This document shows positions 1 to 8,269 of a DNA stretch of 64,000 bases, one piece after another (positions within the stretch are counted from its first letter, which is position 1; the number at the start of each line of letters is the position of its first letter). Location: positions 1 through 64,000 of the forward strand of contig DATNPX010000016.1 of the NCBI GenBank assembly GCA_036702975.1, given 5' to 3'. Both the position numbers and the translations under genes were made by a program. Source of the DNA: DATNPX01 sp036702975 (GTDB taxonomy: Bacteria > Cyanobacteriota > Vampirovibrionia > Obscuribacterales > Obscuribacteraceae). Under the pieces are notes generated by a model. That model was not told the DNA's origin, made no database searches, and worked only from the letters and a program-made list of their open reading frames with translations.

Positions 1-11
1 AAAACAGTGAA

Positions 12-37
12 ATGAGGGGGAGACTTTCCCCCCTCAT
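12..37 (-). terminator. GC-rich hairpin at window edge
   Basis: A 9-bp perfect stem (ATGAGGGGG paired with CCCCCTCAT, 8-nt loop) is followed on the minus strand by a broken T-rich run (TTTCACTGTTTT). It looks like a factor-independent terminator for a minus-strand unit, but no T-run follows on the plus strand and the neighbouring gene lies outside the window. Confidence 0.4.
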
Positions 38-448
38 AATAAGCATTGAAACAGGCTTGGTGACCACCTGGCGTTATTTGAAAAAGCTCGAAAAGGCGTT
101 GAAGCGCTTCGAGCCGTGGAGTTAATCGTCATGGTTAATCAAGATGACACCGATACGCTGATCAACATCGTCACGAGCGTTGAGTGCTTCGTACATTCCC
201 CCACACACATTTGTTTCTCAATGCATACGAAAAAGCTTCCGCTGCCTCACATTGCGAGATTCATCGGTCACTCGACATCGATACATTGATACGAAATTAC
301 GCCGCTGATATCGCAGGCAAAGAGAAATCCGACAACGGTCAGAAATTGCGCTCAGTTTTCGAAGCAAGTGCGAGTCGGAACAAAGTCGGAGCTGGATCCA
401 AACTCAACCAATTCAAAGTACGTATTGGGTAGTCTTCAAGATAAAAGT
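38..448. other. Stretch with no supported gene
   Basis: Two short plus-strand frames are open here, 131-289 (52 codons, ATG start) and 184-432 (82 codons, GTG start). Neither has a ribosome binding site, a recognisable domain or a signal peptide, and they overlap out of frame. A degraded gene is possible, but nothing in the sequence proves it. Confidence 0.3.
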
Positions 449-532
449 CGGAGAGGGCGGGATTCGAACCCGCGTGGCTTGCACCCATCCGCTTTCGAGG
501 CGGCGCCGTTATGACCGCTTCGGTACCTCTCC
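449..532 (-). tRNA. tRNA-Ser (anticodon CGA)
   Basis: The minus strand folds into a complete 84-nt class II tRNA. The acceptor stem is GGAGAGG/CCTCTCC with discriminator G. The anticodon loop CTCGAAA gives anticodon CGA, which reads UCG. A long variable arm typical of tRNA-Ser is present, and the T arm is GCGGG-TTCGAAT-CCCGC. The 3' CCA is not encoded, so it must be added by an enzyme such as the CCA nucleotidyltransferase encoded at 9901-12657. Confidence 0.95.
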
Positions 533-619
533 TCAATAGCGAACATAATAGCAAATCCAATGAAATCGAGGCGCAAATGGGCTTGCCAAGACCCGTCTGT
601 TCGTTACGCGCCAAGCAGC

Positions 620-1084
620 TTACTTATTGACAGCGCCGACGGCGCCAGATTGTCGCAGCTCTTCGACTACTTGCAAAATGTCATCAGTCAAAGGAGTCGA
701 GCCACGGCCTTCCGCATCAATCAAAACAATGATCGAGTCGGCAACAGCGTGACACTTGTCGCCTTGAAACACTGCATGCCCAATGCCGAGGGAGCTCTTG
801 CCGACACTGATCAAGCGGCTGCCAACTTCAACTGTGCCAGGGAAGTACAGCTCGACCACAAAATTCATCGAAAGTTTCGCCAAGGTAAATGTCCGCCCAG
901 TCTGCTTGGCTTGCTCGAAACCACCACCAAAAAAGGCGAAGCGTCCCGATTCAAACAGCGTCGCGTAGACGGCGTTGTTGATGTGTCCCATGCCATCGGT
1001 ATCACCGAAGCGCAATGTTACCGGAGTGAAGTGTGTATAGGTGCTTCTGTCGCTTGCACCAGGAAATAGATCGCGCGATGCCAT
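620..1084 (-). CDS. Hotdog-fold acyl-CoA thioesterase (4-hydroxybenzoyl-CoA thioesterase/YbgC-like)
   Basis: This 154-residue protein carries the segment RFGDTDGMGHINNAVY at residues 25-40. That is the signature helix-entry motif of 4-hydroxybenzoyl-CoA thioesterase-like hotdog enzymes, with Asp30, His34 and Asn37 in the usual places. Family members hydrolyse acyl-CoA thioesters in the cytoplasm, and the length is normal for a single hotdog domain. There is no signal peptide. The acyl substrate cannot be told from the sequence. It stands alone between the tRNA and the DUF1501 operon, on the same strand as both. Confidence 0.85.
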   Translation of the reverse strand: MASRDLFPGASDRSTYTHFTPVTLRFGDTDGMGHINNAVYATLFESGRFAFFGGGFEQAKQTGRTFTLAKLSMNFVVELYFPGTVEVGSRLISVGKSSLGIGHAVFQGDKCHAVADSIIVLIDAEGRGSTPLTDDILQVVEELRQSGAVGAVNK

Positions 1085-1116
1085 GAACAGATGATAACTG
1101 ATTCAGAGCCTGTTCC

Positions 1117-2346
1117 TCAACTAATCTGAGGACACTGTTTCGCTGTCGTTAACCCAACTGTAGCAAGCTTGAATTGAGGGAAGACTTTATCAACATGCTG
1201 GGCATGCAAACAATTCTTCAACACTTCACCAAGCACCGAGCGATAGTCAAAGCCGATGGCAAGACCAGCCGGACCAGGCTTATCCACGCCATCATGCTGG
1301 ATACCAGGCCACTCGCCGTGCACTTTTCCACCATTCACTCCGGCACCCATCGCAAACATGGCGTAGCCGCGCCCATGATCGGTGCCTTGCGAGCCATTCT
1401 CGTAGCTGCGTCTACCAAATTCGGTTACAACGATGGTGGTCACTTTATTCCTGTACGCTTTAAGATCTTCGTCAAACGCTGAAAGTCCCTTCGCCAAATC
1501 AAGCATATTATTTGCCTGAATTCCCTCGCCGGCTCCTTGATAGAAATGAGTATCCCAGCCAATATGATCGATGGTGGCAATCTCGAGTCCGACGTCAGCT
1601 TTTATCAACCGGGCAAGTTCACTCAAGCCCTTACCAAAAGCACTATCCGGATAAGCGCTTTTCTTCTCTACTTGAGGATCTTTGCTGCGAAGTTTTTCTA
1701 TACGTGCGTTCAAGCTAATGGCGTCTCGGCCTGCATGCCCAAGCAATCCAGTTTCAGCACCATACATAGTACTAAGCGCCTGGGTAACTGCGTCAAGCTC
1801 CTTAGGCGGAACTTTTAAGCGAGACTCATTCATAGACGTCATCGCTGCAGCCGAAGGCGCGCCGCGAAGAGATTCGGGCACAGAAGTCCCAATCGCCACA
1901 GCGGAGAAAGCCGATGGATGGGAATCGCGTTTCGACTGCATATAGCGTCCAAGCCATCCGCCACCAATTGTTTTGCCGAAAGCTTCGCCGTGTTCCACTT
2001 GATCCATCGCATCAAAGTGCGAACCACTAGGATTATCCGAGCCTACACTCTGAACAAACGCCAGTCTACCCTCGCAATAGATTCGATGCAGGGGTTGCAA
2101 CTTAGGATGCAACCCATAGAAATCATCGAGCACTAAAACCGAGTTCTCACGAGATTTTTTCGGAGCATCAATGGCAATGGTCGGTCTCACTTTATAGTAC
2201 TCGTTATCCCTATATGGCACGAGCATATTCAAAGTATCCGCGCCACCACGCAGAAACACACATACCAATGTGCGATCGCTAGTAGCAACTGGCCCTGATG
2301 CCACAAGTAGATTCCGCAAGAAAGATCGACGCGTTACACGAGCCAT
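1117..2346 (-). CDS. DUF1501 family exported protein
   Basis: The N-terminus (MARVTRRSFLRNLLVASGP) is a twin-arginine signal. The body has the hallmarks of DUF1501, a sulfatase/alkaline-phosphatase-like fold: GGADTLNMLVPYRDNEYY near the start, the segment ending FVQSVGSDNPSGSHFDAMD, HIGWDTHF, and near the end VTEFGRRSYENGSQGTDHGRG. DUF1501 proteins are nearly always encoded beside a DUF1800 protein, as here, and their biochemical role is unknown. I chose ATG 2346 because AGAGG sits 8 nt upstream; an in-frame GTG at 2355 would overlap the DUF1800 stop. It is the third gene of a minus-strand operon. Confidence 0.9.
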   Translation of the reverse strand: MARVTRRSFLRNLLVASGPVATSDRTLVCVFLRGGADTLNMLVPYRDNEYYKVRPTIAIDAPKKSRENSVLVLDDFYGLHPKLQPLHRIYCEGRLAFVQSVGSDNPSGSHFDAMDQVEHGEAFGKTIGGGWLGRYMQSKRDSHPSAFSAVAIGTSVPESLRGAPSAAAMTSMNESRLKVPPKELDAVTQALSTMYGAETGLLGHAGRDAISLNARIEKLRSKDPQVEKKSAYPDSAFGKGLSELARLIKADVGLEIATIDHIGWDTHFYQGAGEGIQANNMLDLAKGLSAFDEDLKAYRNKVTTIVVTEFGRRSYENGSQGTDHGRGYAMFAMGAGVNGGKVHGEWPGIQHDGVDKPGPAGLAIGFDYRSVLGEVLKNCLHAQHVDKVFPQFKLATVGLTTAKQCPQIS

Positions 2347-2348
2347 GC

Positions 2349-3902
2349 TCAACACCTCTGAAAAGCTGGTGAGGACAGGATAAGACCAATAACAGCCGCA
2401 GAAACATCTTCTGTTCGTTCAACTGCAACAAAAGTCTGCAGTGCACTCAGCTCGGTGTTGCTAGGTCTTCGTCCAGCGAAATACGCGAACAAGCGTGAAC
2501 AATCAATTTTTCGAGCCGAAGAGGTGGCAGCAATTGCCGGTTGCGCAGGAAGAGGAACAGAAGCCGATGCCGGTTCTTCCTCCACCGCAGCGATGAGCCT
2601 CGGCAATGAAACTTGAACACTGGGAATACTATTTGAAACTAGCGCACTGGCAAAATTCCACCGCCATAACATGGTGCCGAGCCATGGCTCTGGTTTATCA
2701 GGATAGCCATCCGGAGTTGGACAAGAGAACGGCCCCTGCCCCATTCGCGATATGTACTCAATCAACTCTTCATGCACGTATGTGTCAGCACCAGTCATGC
2801 GCAGCGCACTGACGACGTAGTGAAACGGGCGCTTGAGCTTTTCACCTTTCGCTTCACGAAACTCTTTCGACGTGAATAACGCCAGCACCATTGGTTTGAT
2901 CTCACCTTTAGTGCGCGTAAAAATCTCTGCCAACTCAGTCACCAATCGTGATGGCGGATCATCAGAGACAAACTTGTGCACAAGCTTGGTTGCTATGTGT
3001 TGGGCGGTCGAAGGATGATAGCAAACGATGTCCAGCAGTTTCTCCAGATCTTTCTCGTACAAACCGGCTTCTATCTTGTGTCCAAGAACAGTTTTTTCTC
3101 CGTTATCATGCAAGGAAGGTTGAAAGTTTTCCTTCCCGCGTTGCCAGCCAGTTTGAATCGTCCATCCCGTTAGACAGCGGGCCGTCTCGTAAACGTCTTT
3201 CTGCGTGTAACCTCCACGCACTCCGAGTGTATGCAATTCCAATAACTCGCGCGCTGCGTTTTCATTTGGAATCGATTCCGGAGTAGGCTTCTTGTTCTCT
3301 TTTCCATCAAGATAAACAAGCATTGCCGGTGACAACACCGATGCGTGAATGAGATCTCGAAAATTACCGAGTGCATGAGGGCGAACGACAAGACGATCAT
3401 CGCTCGGTTTAAAGTACAAGCAGTCACCCTTGCTGATGCTGATGTTCAAATGGTCGCTCCAGAAGCCGACCATTACTTCGAACAACTGCCGCTTGCTATA
3501 GACAGCTCGCACAATGGCATGAGCAGCTAATTCGCGCGTCAACACCGGACGCTTGTATTCAAAACAAGTACCAGGATCCAGATGGATAGTCTCGAAGCGT
3601 TTTGCTCGCAACTGACATGCGTCATCTTTAATCTTGTCGTAGTCCAACTGTTCGTCTAGCCAAGCACGGGTCCCGATCTGCTTTATATAATCCAAATCGC
3701 CAGGCCAAGGACCATAAGCTGCACGCGAGAGCAGGTGAAAATGTTCGTCAATCTCTTTGTGTTCCGGCACCACAACATGCGACGGAACTTTCTCGCCCAT
3801 TCCTTCAGTAGCTAGACTCACTATACGCTCGCAACCGGCAAGCGGCACAGAAGCCGCTATCAGTGCTGCTGCCTGCAGAAATGATCGCCTGCCGACAGTC
3901 AT
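2349..3902 (-). CDS. DUF1800 family exported protein
   Basis: This 517-residue protein starts with a Tat-like signal (GRRSFLQAAALIAASVPLAGC) whose final LAGC could also serve as a lipobox, so it may be a Tat lipoprotein. DUF1800 features follow: HLLSRAAYGPWPGDLDYI, FWSDHLNIS, NENAARELLELHTLGV with GYTQKDVYETARCLTGWT, and KRPFHYVVSALRMTGA. The function of DUF1800 is not known; it is found paired with DUF1501 in many environmental bacteria. The start overlaps the stop of the upstream membrane protein by 4 nt (ATGA), and DUF1501 follows within a few bases, so the three genes are translationally coupled. Confidence 0.9.
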   Translation of the reverse strand: MTVGRRSFLQAAALIAASVPLAGCERIVSLATEGMGEKVPSHVVVPEHKEIDEHFHLLSRAAYGPWPGDLDYIKQIGTRAWLDEQLDYDKIKDDACQLRAKRFETIHLDPGTCFEYKRPVLTRELAAHAIVRAVYSKRQLFEVMVGFWSDHLNISISKGDCLYFKPSDDRLVVRPHALGNFRDLIHASVLSPAMLVYLDGKENKKPTPESIPNENAARELLELHTLGVRGGYTQKDVYETARCLTGWTIQTGWQRGKENFQPSLHDNGEKTVLGHKIEAGLYEKDLEKLLDIVCYHPSTAQHIATKLVHKFVSDDPPSRLVTELAEIFTRTKGEIKPMVLALFTSKEFREAKGEKLKRPFHYVVSALRMTGADTYVHEELIEYISRMGQGPFSCPTPDGYPDKPEPWLGTMLWRWNFASALVSNSIPSVQVSLPRLIAAVEEEPASASVPLPAQPAIAATSSARKIDCSRLFAYFAGRRPSNTELSALQTFVAVERTEDVSAAVIGLILSSPAFQRC

Positions 3903-4459
3903 GATGGCGCGCCGAGAGAACCGTCTATTTGAAGATTTATATCCGGGATTCTGGTGCTTCCACCTTTTGCTCTGCTCTTTTTGGCGGTTGAGATAAGCGA
4001 TCTAGTAGTCAGTCCAGCGCCAATGATGAGCGAGATTGGCAAAATGAAGAACCAACCGATAACAGGAAGAAGATAGGAAAGCTCCAACACGATACCACCG
4101 CGAACGGTGGCATTCCACGGGCGGTCTTTATCCGCCGGAGATGGAAGCCGCTCGCCTAAAATGCTGGCTATAGCAGTGACTCCGATGTGGGCGTAGATGA
4201 GAACAGAGCATAAGAGACCAATGATAGTGATTGCCGCGAATGGCTGCGGCAACTTACTTAAAAACATCACCGTTATGAATGCAAAAACTGCTATCGGTAA
4301 ACCGATGAAAAACGGCGTTATCATGCGGCGGCGGCAGTGAACCGCGGATTCAGTTACCAGATCCGGCCAGAGTCCCCGACAAAGGAGCCAGAGCCCCGGT
4401 GTCGCCAGCATTAAGCCAAGCACTGTAAAGAAGATCGCCATAGTGTCAGCCATCAACAT
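3899..4459 (-). CDS. Four-helix membrane protein of unknown function
   Basis: This 186-residue protein has about four hydrophobic segments, near residues 7-28, 48-68, 74-100 and 126-150, and a basic, Ser/Gly-rich tail predicted to be cytoplasmic. I do not recognise a family. GGGAGG lies 8 nt before the ATG. It is the first gene of the operon with DUF1800 and DUF1501 and is coupled to DUF1800 by a 4-nt overlap. That placement suggests a membrane partner of the two exported proteins, which is inference only. Confidence 0.7.
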   Translation of the reverse strand: MLMADTMAIFFTVLGLMLATPGLWLLCRGLWPDLVTESAVHCRRRMITPFFIGLPIAVFAFITVMFLSKLPQPFAAITIIGLLCSVLIYAHIGVTAIASILGERLPSPADKDRPWNATVRGGIVLELSYLLPVIGWFFILPISLIIGAGLTTRSLISTAKKSRAKGGSTRIPDINLQIDGSLGAPS

Positions 4460-4607
4460 TAAAAAGCCCTCCCGGCAAGCACCGCCTCTGGAATTCGAGC
4501 AATTACAATCCGCATAGACACCTAGCTTTCTATATACCCAAACAGGGTGGCGCTCGTACCGTTTTGGATGAGCTATAGTTGTTCACTCTTGGATGAAAGG
4601 AAGACCT

Positions 4608-5177
4608 ATGCACATGATTAAACGCTCGCTTGGAATGTCCGCATGCCTGGCATTTTTGCTTGGAACAGTGTTGCAAAATGGAACACTAGCCCAGGATCTA
4701 CCGGGGCTTACCAGCGCCTCCCTCGGTCATATTTCGTTAAATTGCGCGAACATTGATCTGATGACAGATTTCTATATAAAAAAACTGGGCTTCGCCATCG
4801 AAACACAAGGCAAATCACCTGAAATAGGCAATAAGCGCTTTGTCTATTTAAAGCTCAATGACTTTATCCTCGAGCTGGCTGAAGCAGACAAAGACGTTGC
4901 ACATGACCAGCCGCTCAAAAACGTCGCCGGTGTATTTAGCAAACCGGGACTCAGTCACATTGGCCTCAGAGTGGGCGATCTTGACGTCGTTTCCGAAGAA
5001 CTCAAAGGACGCGGTGTCAAGTTGTTCTACCCTCCGCAGACGTATACCCTAGTCGGCGCGCCCTATCAGCGCAACGCCGCATTCATCCTCGACCCGGAAG
5101 GGAACGTAATCGAGCTTGGCGAAGCAGCCGACGTTCAAGAGAAGCCAGAACCGCAGCCAGGCAAGAAGAAAAAGTAG
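4608..5177 (+). CDS. Exported VOC (glyoxalase/dioxygenase-fold) family protein
   Basis: After a Sec signal peptide ending near NGTLAQ, a single vicinal-oxygen-chelate module runs from SLGHISLNCANIDLMTDFY through LSHIGLRVGDLDVVSEEL to FILDPEGNVIELGE. Candidate metal ligands are His in GHISL, Glu in FILELAEAD, His in LSHIGL and Glu in VIELGE. Secreted VOC proteins are uncommon; most of the family is cytoplasmic. The tail is Lys/Pro-rich. ATG 4608 is chosen because GGAAG sits 5-6 nt upstream; an in-frame ATG at 4593 has no such site. The reaction catalysed is unknown. Confidence 0.8.
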   Translation: MHMIKRSLGMSACLAFLLGTVLQNGTLAQDLPGLTSASLGHISLNCANIDLMTDFYIKKLGFAIETQGKSPEIGNKRFVYLKLNDFILELAEADKDVAHDQPLKNVAGVFSKPGLSHIGLRVGDLDVVSEELKGRGVKLFYPPQTYTLVGAPYQRNAAFILDPEGNVIELGEAADVQEKPEPQPGKKKK

Positions 5178-5219
5178 AGTCGCTCTGCCTACTCTTGCTG
5201 GGCAACCTCCACTTCCAAC

Positions 5220-5852
5220 TTATTGAGTGCTGGAAGTGTCCGAGCGTTTTGCGATCTTTATGCCTTCGGACTCACTCTTCAAATTCGACAAAACGTTCGG
5301 CATATCTACCCGGCACTGCCTTTTTATAAGCATTTGCGGAATGAAAAAACCGCCACTTACGTAGTTCGAATAAGTAACAAGTGTATCGTGCCCATTATTC
5401 AGTGGTTCGAGTCTCCAGAAGCCATCAACAACTTTGAAATCGCCACTCACACGATGCCACTCGAGTGACTTGGCATAGGTCTCTTTCACTTCGACCGTGT
5501 AGGTATAGGTCGAACAAGCCGGCAACCCTGAAGGATTTACCTGGTGCTTGAGAATCTTAGTGGCACCTTTATCTTGCACCAACTCACATTTCTTGAGTTG
5601 AGGAAACACACGCGGTGCATTGTGGTAATCGGTCAACACATGCCATACCTGCTCAGGCTTGGCATGTACTAAGACGCGAGAAACCGTGAAGTTTTTGCCA
5701 TCAATATTTTCGTCCCCTACAGTAGGGCTTTCGATGTTTTCAATTTGTCCCTTGGCAGCCACCACTTGGGGCACCGCTGCTGGTAGCAATAACACCGAGA
5801 GGGCAAATAGCTGCGTCAGAACAGCAGCACCCGAAAATGCTCGCGCTCTCAA
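5220..5852 (-). CDS. Exported SRPBCC (START/polyketide-cyclase-like) protein
   Basis: An N-terminal signal peptide (ARAFSGAAVLTQLFALSVLL, cleavage near VVAAKG) precedes an SRPBCC lipid-binding domain: the segment VSRVLVHAKPEQVWHVLTDY, then FPQLKKCELV, and SGLPACSTYTYTVEVKETY to RLEPLNNGHDTLVTYSNYV. SRPBCC proteins bind hydrophobic ligands in a deep cavity. The frame is open up to 6032, but I place the start at TTG 5852. It puts the signal peptide at the N-terminus, AAAGGA lies 9 nt upstream, and a good promoter (5912-5939) lies inside the longer version. The gene stands alone on the minus strand. Confidence 0.75.
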   Translation of the reverse strand: MRARAFSGAAVLTQLFALSVLLLPAAVPQVVAAKGQIENIESPTVGDENIDGKNFTVSRVLVHAKPEQVWHVLTDYHNAPRVFPQLKKCELVQDKGATKILKHQVNPSGLPACSTYTYTVEVKETYAKSLEWHRVSGDFKVVDGFWRLEPLNNGHDTLVTYSNYVSGGFFIPQMLIKRQCRVDMPNVLSNLKSESEGIKIAKRSDTSSTQ

Positions 5853-5911
5853 CGATTTCCGTCCTTTCTTAGCTGATAAAAAATTGGCGGTCAAACGACC
5901 TGGTACCGAAT

Positions 5912-5939
5912 ACAATACTGAAATGCAATTAATTGTCAA
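5912..5939 (-). promoter_or_regulatory. Sigma70-type promoter for the SRPBCC gene
   Basis: On the minus strand TTGACA (5939-5934) is followed after 16 nt by TATTGT (5917-5912). The predicted transcript would begin about 50 nt before the TTG start at 5852, so the promoter supports the shorter protein. Confidence 0.55.
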
Positions 5940-6257
5940 TGCACCGAACCCCGGAAACCCAATAAATCGAATTCGAGACATGCTAGATATATTTATCGGA
6001 CAAGGTCGATATCTAGTCAAAATGCTCTTCAACGGGCTCTACGCCGAGCAAGTGGATGATTTTACTAACTACTGACTTCTCTCTCAAGCGAAGTTTGGTT
6101 ATATAAGAAATTTCTTGGTTTTTCTCACACCCCTCATGAAAAGCGCAGAAACAGCCACAAAATGACTCTTCCACCCATTTACAAATTCATTGCTAACAAC
6201 AAGCTCAACCGGCTAAAGTGACTATTGGTGCGCTAATCGAGAAACACAAAAAGTGAC

Positions 6258-7271
6258 ATGCCCCACGCTTTAGTTGTTTACAATCCAGCCTCTGGCTCAG
6301 CCGCAGATGCGGATCTGTGGCTAGGGAGCGTCATCCATCGAGCCTGTGAAAAATACACTGTGACGGTGTTGCCGATGCGGGCAGACACCCAGCCAGACGA
6401 GATTTTCACTACTATCAAGAACGATCTCGACCTGATCATTGCGGCCGGAGGTGACGGCACCATCAGATTTGTTCTCGGCGCCGTAGCGGCAGCGAAATCG
6501 ACAGTGCCGGTCGGTCTTTTGCCCATGGGAACGGGAAATCAGCTTTGCCGAAACCTGGGTGTGTTTGACGAAAATCTGCTCGTAGACACGCTACATGAGT
6601 CGCTGCAAATAATCTTCACTGGTGAGCCCAGACCTATAGATCTTGGTCTTATGAACGGCGAATACTTCTGTGTCGCTGCAGGTGCCGGTCCCCTCTCTGA
6701 CGCTATTCTCTTGCCGGAGCAAATGGAGAAAGCTAACTGGAAGATGCTCGCCTATGCCGGCTCAGTATTGCAAACCTTTGGATTAGAGCCGGTCATGTTC
6801 AGGATCACGCTGCCACATGAAACGTTCAAGATTGCAGCTGCCGGTATATTCGTCACCAACATTTCCGATTTGGGCATAGGAACATTGTCGGAAACAGCTG
6901 ATCTAAATGACGGACTACTTGATTTATGCATCTTGAATCCAACCGAGTTTCAAGACTACGTAGAGATGGGGTTTAGATTCGCAGGCGCCTTTGTCACTGG
7001 AGAAGCTCCGTATTACATTCGCAAAGTGAGTAATGTCACCATAGAAGCAACATCGGAACCGATCAAATTGTCACGACTGCAGAAAGTAAGACGCCGCGTA
7101 GTGACCTTCTTTGGTGGACAATCTGAGCCGGCTTCAAAGGCAGAGAAGAAAGTGACCGCAATGATCGATGGCGACGCATGCGGAACCACACCAATGATCA
7201 TCTCGGTAGTACCGAATGCAGTGAACGTGATAGTACGAAAAGGATTTGGCAACAACACTCAAAAGCAGTAG
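6258..7271 (+). CDS. Diacylglycerol/sphingosine kinase-like lipid kinase
   Basis: This 337-residue protein has the DAGK catalytic layout. NPASGSA comes near the N-terminus, the nucleotide-binding GGDGT is at residues 64-68 (within IIAAGGDGTIRFVLGAV), and LLPMGTGNQLCRNLGV follows. A C-terminal beta-domain includes FCVAAGAGP and LNDGLLDLCIL. The family (YegS/DgkB/BmrU type) phosphorylates lipid alcohols with ATP at the inner membrane face. The exact lipid is not predictable. The 3' end lies 11 nt before the oxidoreductase gene, so the two are probably cotranscribed. Confidence 0.9.
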   Translation: MPHALVVYNPASGSAADADLWLGSVIHRACEKYTVTVLPMRADTQPDEIFTTIKNDLDLIIAAGGDGTIRFVLGAVAAAKSTVPVGLLPMGTGNQLCRNLGVFDENLLVDTLHESLQIIFTGEPRPIDLGLMNGEYFCVAAGAGPLSDAILLPEQMEKANWKMLAYAGSVLQTFGLEPVMFRITLPHETFKIAAAGIFVTNISDLGIGTLSETADLNDGLLDLCILNPTEFQDYVEMGFRFAGAFVTGEAPYYIRKVSNVTIEATSEPIKLSRLQKVRRRVVTFFGGQSEPASKAEKKVTAMIDGDACGTTPMIISVVPNAVNVIVRKGFGNNTQKQ

Positions 7272-7282
7272 AGCAGAAAGAA

Positions 7283-8269
7283 TTGGCAAAAGCGATACAG
7301 TTCACAAAATACGGGAATCCAGACGTGCTTAAGCTGGTGGATGCCCTGGAGCAAGAGCTCCGCAAAGATGACATTCGTTTCCGAATCATTGCAGCAGCGG
7401 TCAATCGTTATGACATAGATGTACGAACCGGCAGAAAACCGGTCGAATCTGAAAAATTCTCATTTACTCCTGGAATAGAAGCCGTTGGCGTCATCACAGA
7501 ATGCGGCAAGGGCGTGCACGGCATCAAAGTCGGAGACCATGTGATCACGATGATGCAAAAGCTCGGCGACACTTCACAAGAAGTAGCCGGAGCCTATCAG
7601 GAATATGTAACCGTAAACGTTTACGCCGTGATGAAAATACTTGAGGGAGTCGATCCTCTTGTTGCGATCTCACTTGGACTAACATCTGTTGCCGCACTTA
7701 ACGGTATAAATCGTTTAAAGATGCACAGAGGTGAAACTCTACTCGTAACGGGGGGCTCCGGAGCCGTCGGCTCAGCAGCCATTCAGATTGCTAAATCGCT
7801 CGGTTACAAGGTCTGGACGACCACAACAAATTCCGACAAAACAGACTATTTGAAATCACTCAGCGTCGACCGCATAATTGATACCACTCAAACATCAATC
7901 TCCAAAGAGATTGCCAGGGGCAGCACAGACGGAGTAATAGACACTATTGGCGGTGCCACATTCAAAGACTGCGTCGGTATCATAAAAAAGGGCGGGCGCC
8001 TTTGTTCGCTCGGAAACGTCGCGGGAGATACACTTGCGCTCTCGGCAACAGATCTAATGCACGAAGTAATCCTCACCGGTTATGACTGCGTTGAACTGAC
8101 CGGCGACAAATTGAGAGCCGACCTGGGCCAACTCATAGATTGGCATTCATCAGGAAAAATCAAAACTCCAAGATACCAATGCTTACCATTGTCCCAAGCG
8201 GCTTTAGCCCACCAGATCATGGAAATGAACGAAGCACCAGGACGACTTCTTCTGATACCAGAAGGCTAA
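7283..8269 (+). CDS. Zinc-independent MDR-family quinone oxidoreductase-like protein
   Basis: The protein follows the medium-chain reductase pattern. A GroES-like N-terminus carries AAAVNRYDIDVRTGRKP and GIEAVGVITECGKGVHGIKVGD; LVTGGSGAVGSAAIQIAKSL is the NADP-binding Rossmann motif. The catalytic-zinc cysteine is absent, as in quinone oxidoreductase (QOR) and zeta-crystallin types. A longer frame begins at 7178 inside the lipid-kinase gene. Homology starts only at the segment AKAIQFTKYGNPDVLKLV, so TTG 7283, 12 nt after the kinase stop, is the likely start, although its ribosome binding site is weak. Substrate unknown. Confidence 0.8.
   Translation: MAKAIQFTKYGNPDVLKLVDALEQELRKDDIRFRIIAAAVNRYDIDVRTGRKPVESEKFSFTPGIEAVGVITECGKGVHGIKVGDHVITMMQKLGDTSQEVAGAYQEYVTVNVYAVMKILEGVDPLVAISLGLTSVAALNGINRLKMHRGETLLVTGGSGAVGSAAIQIAKSLGYKVWTTTTNSDKTDYLKSLSVDRIIDTTQTSISKEIARGSTDGVIDTIGGATFKDCVGIIKKGGRLCSLGNVAGDTLALSATDLMHEVILTGYDCVELTGDKLRADLGQLIDWHSSGKIKTPRYQCLPLSQAALAHQIMEMNEAPGRLLLIPEG

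Noticed and set aside
184..432. 82-codon frame at the left edge
   Set aside because: No ribosome binding site or domain, and it overlaps other equally unsupported short frames.
560..1069. 169-codon plus-strand frame
   Set aside because: It is the antisense shadow of the hotdog thioesterase gene, whose motif-bearing minus-strand frame is clearly the coding one.
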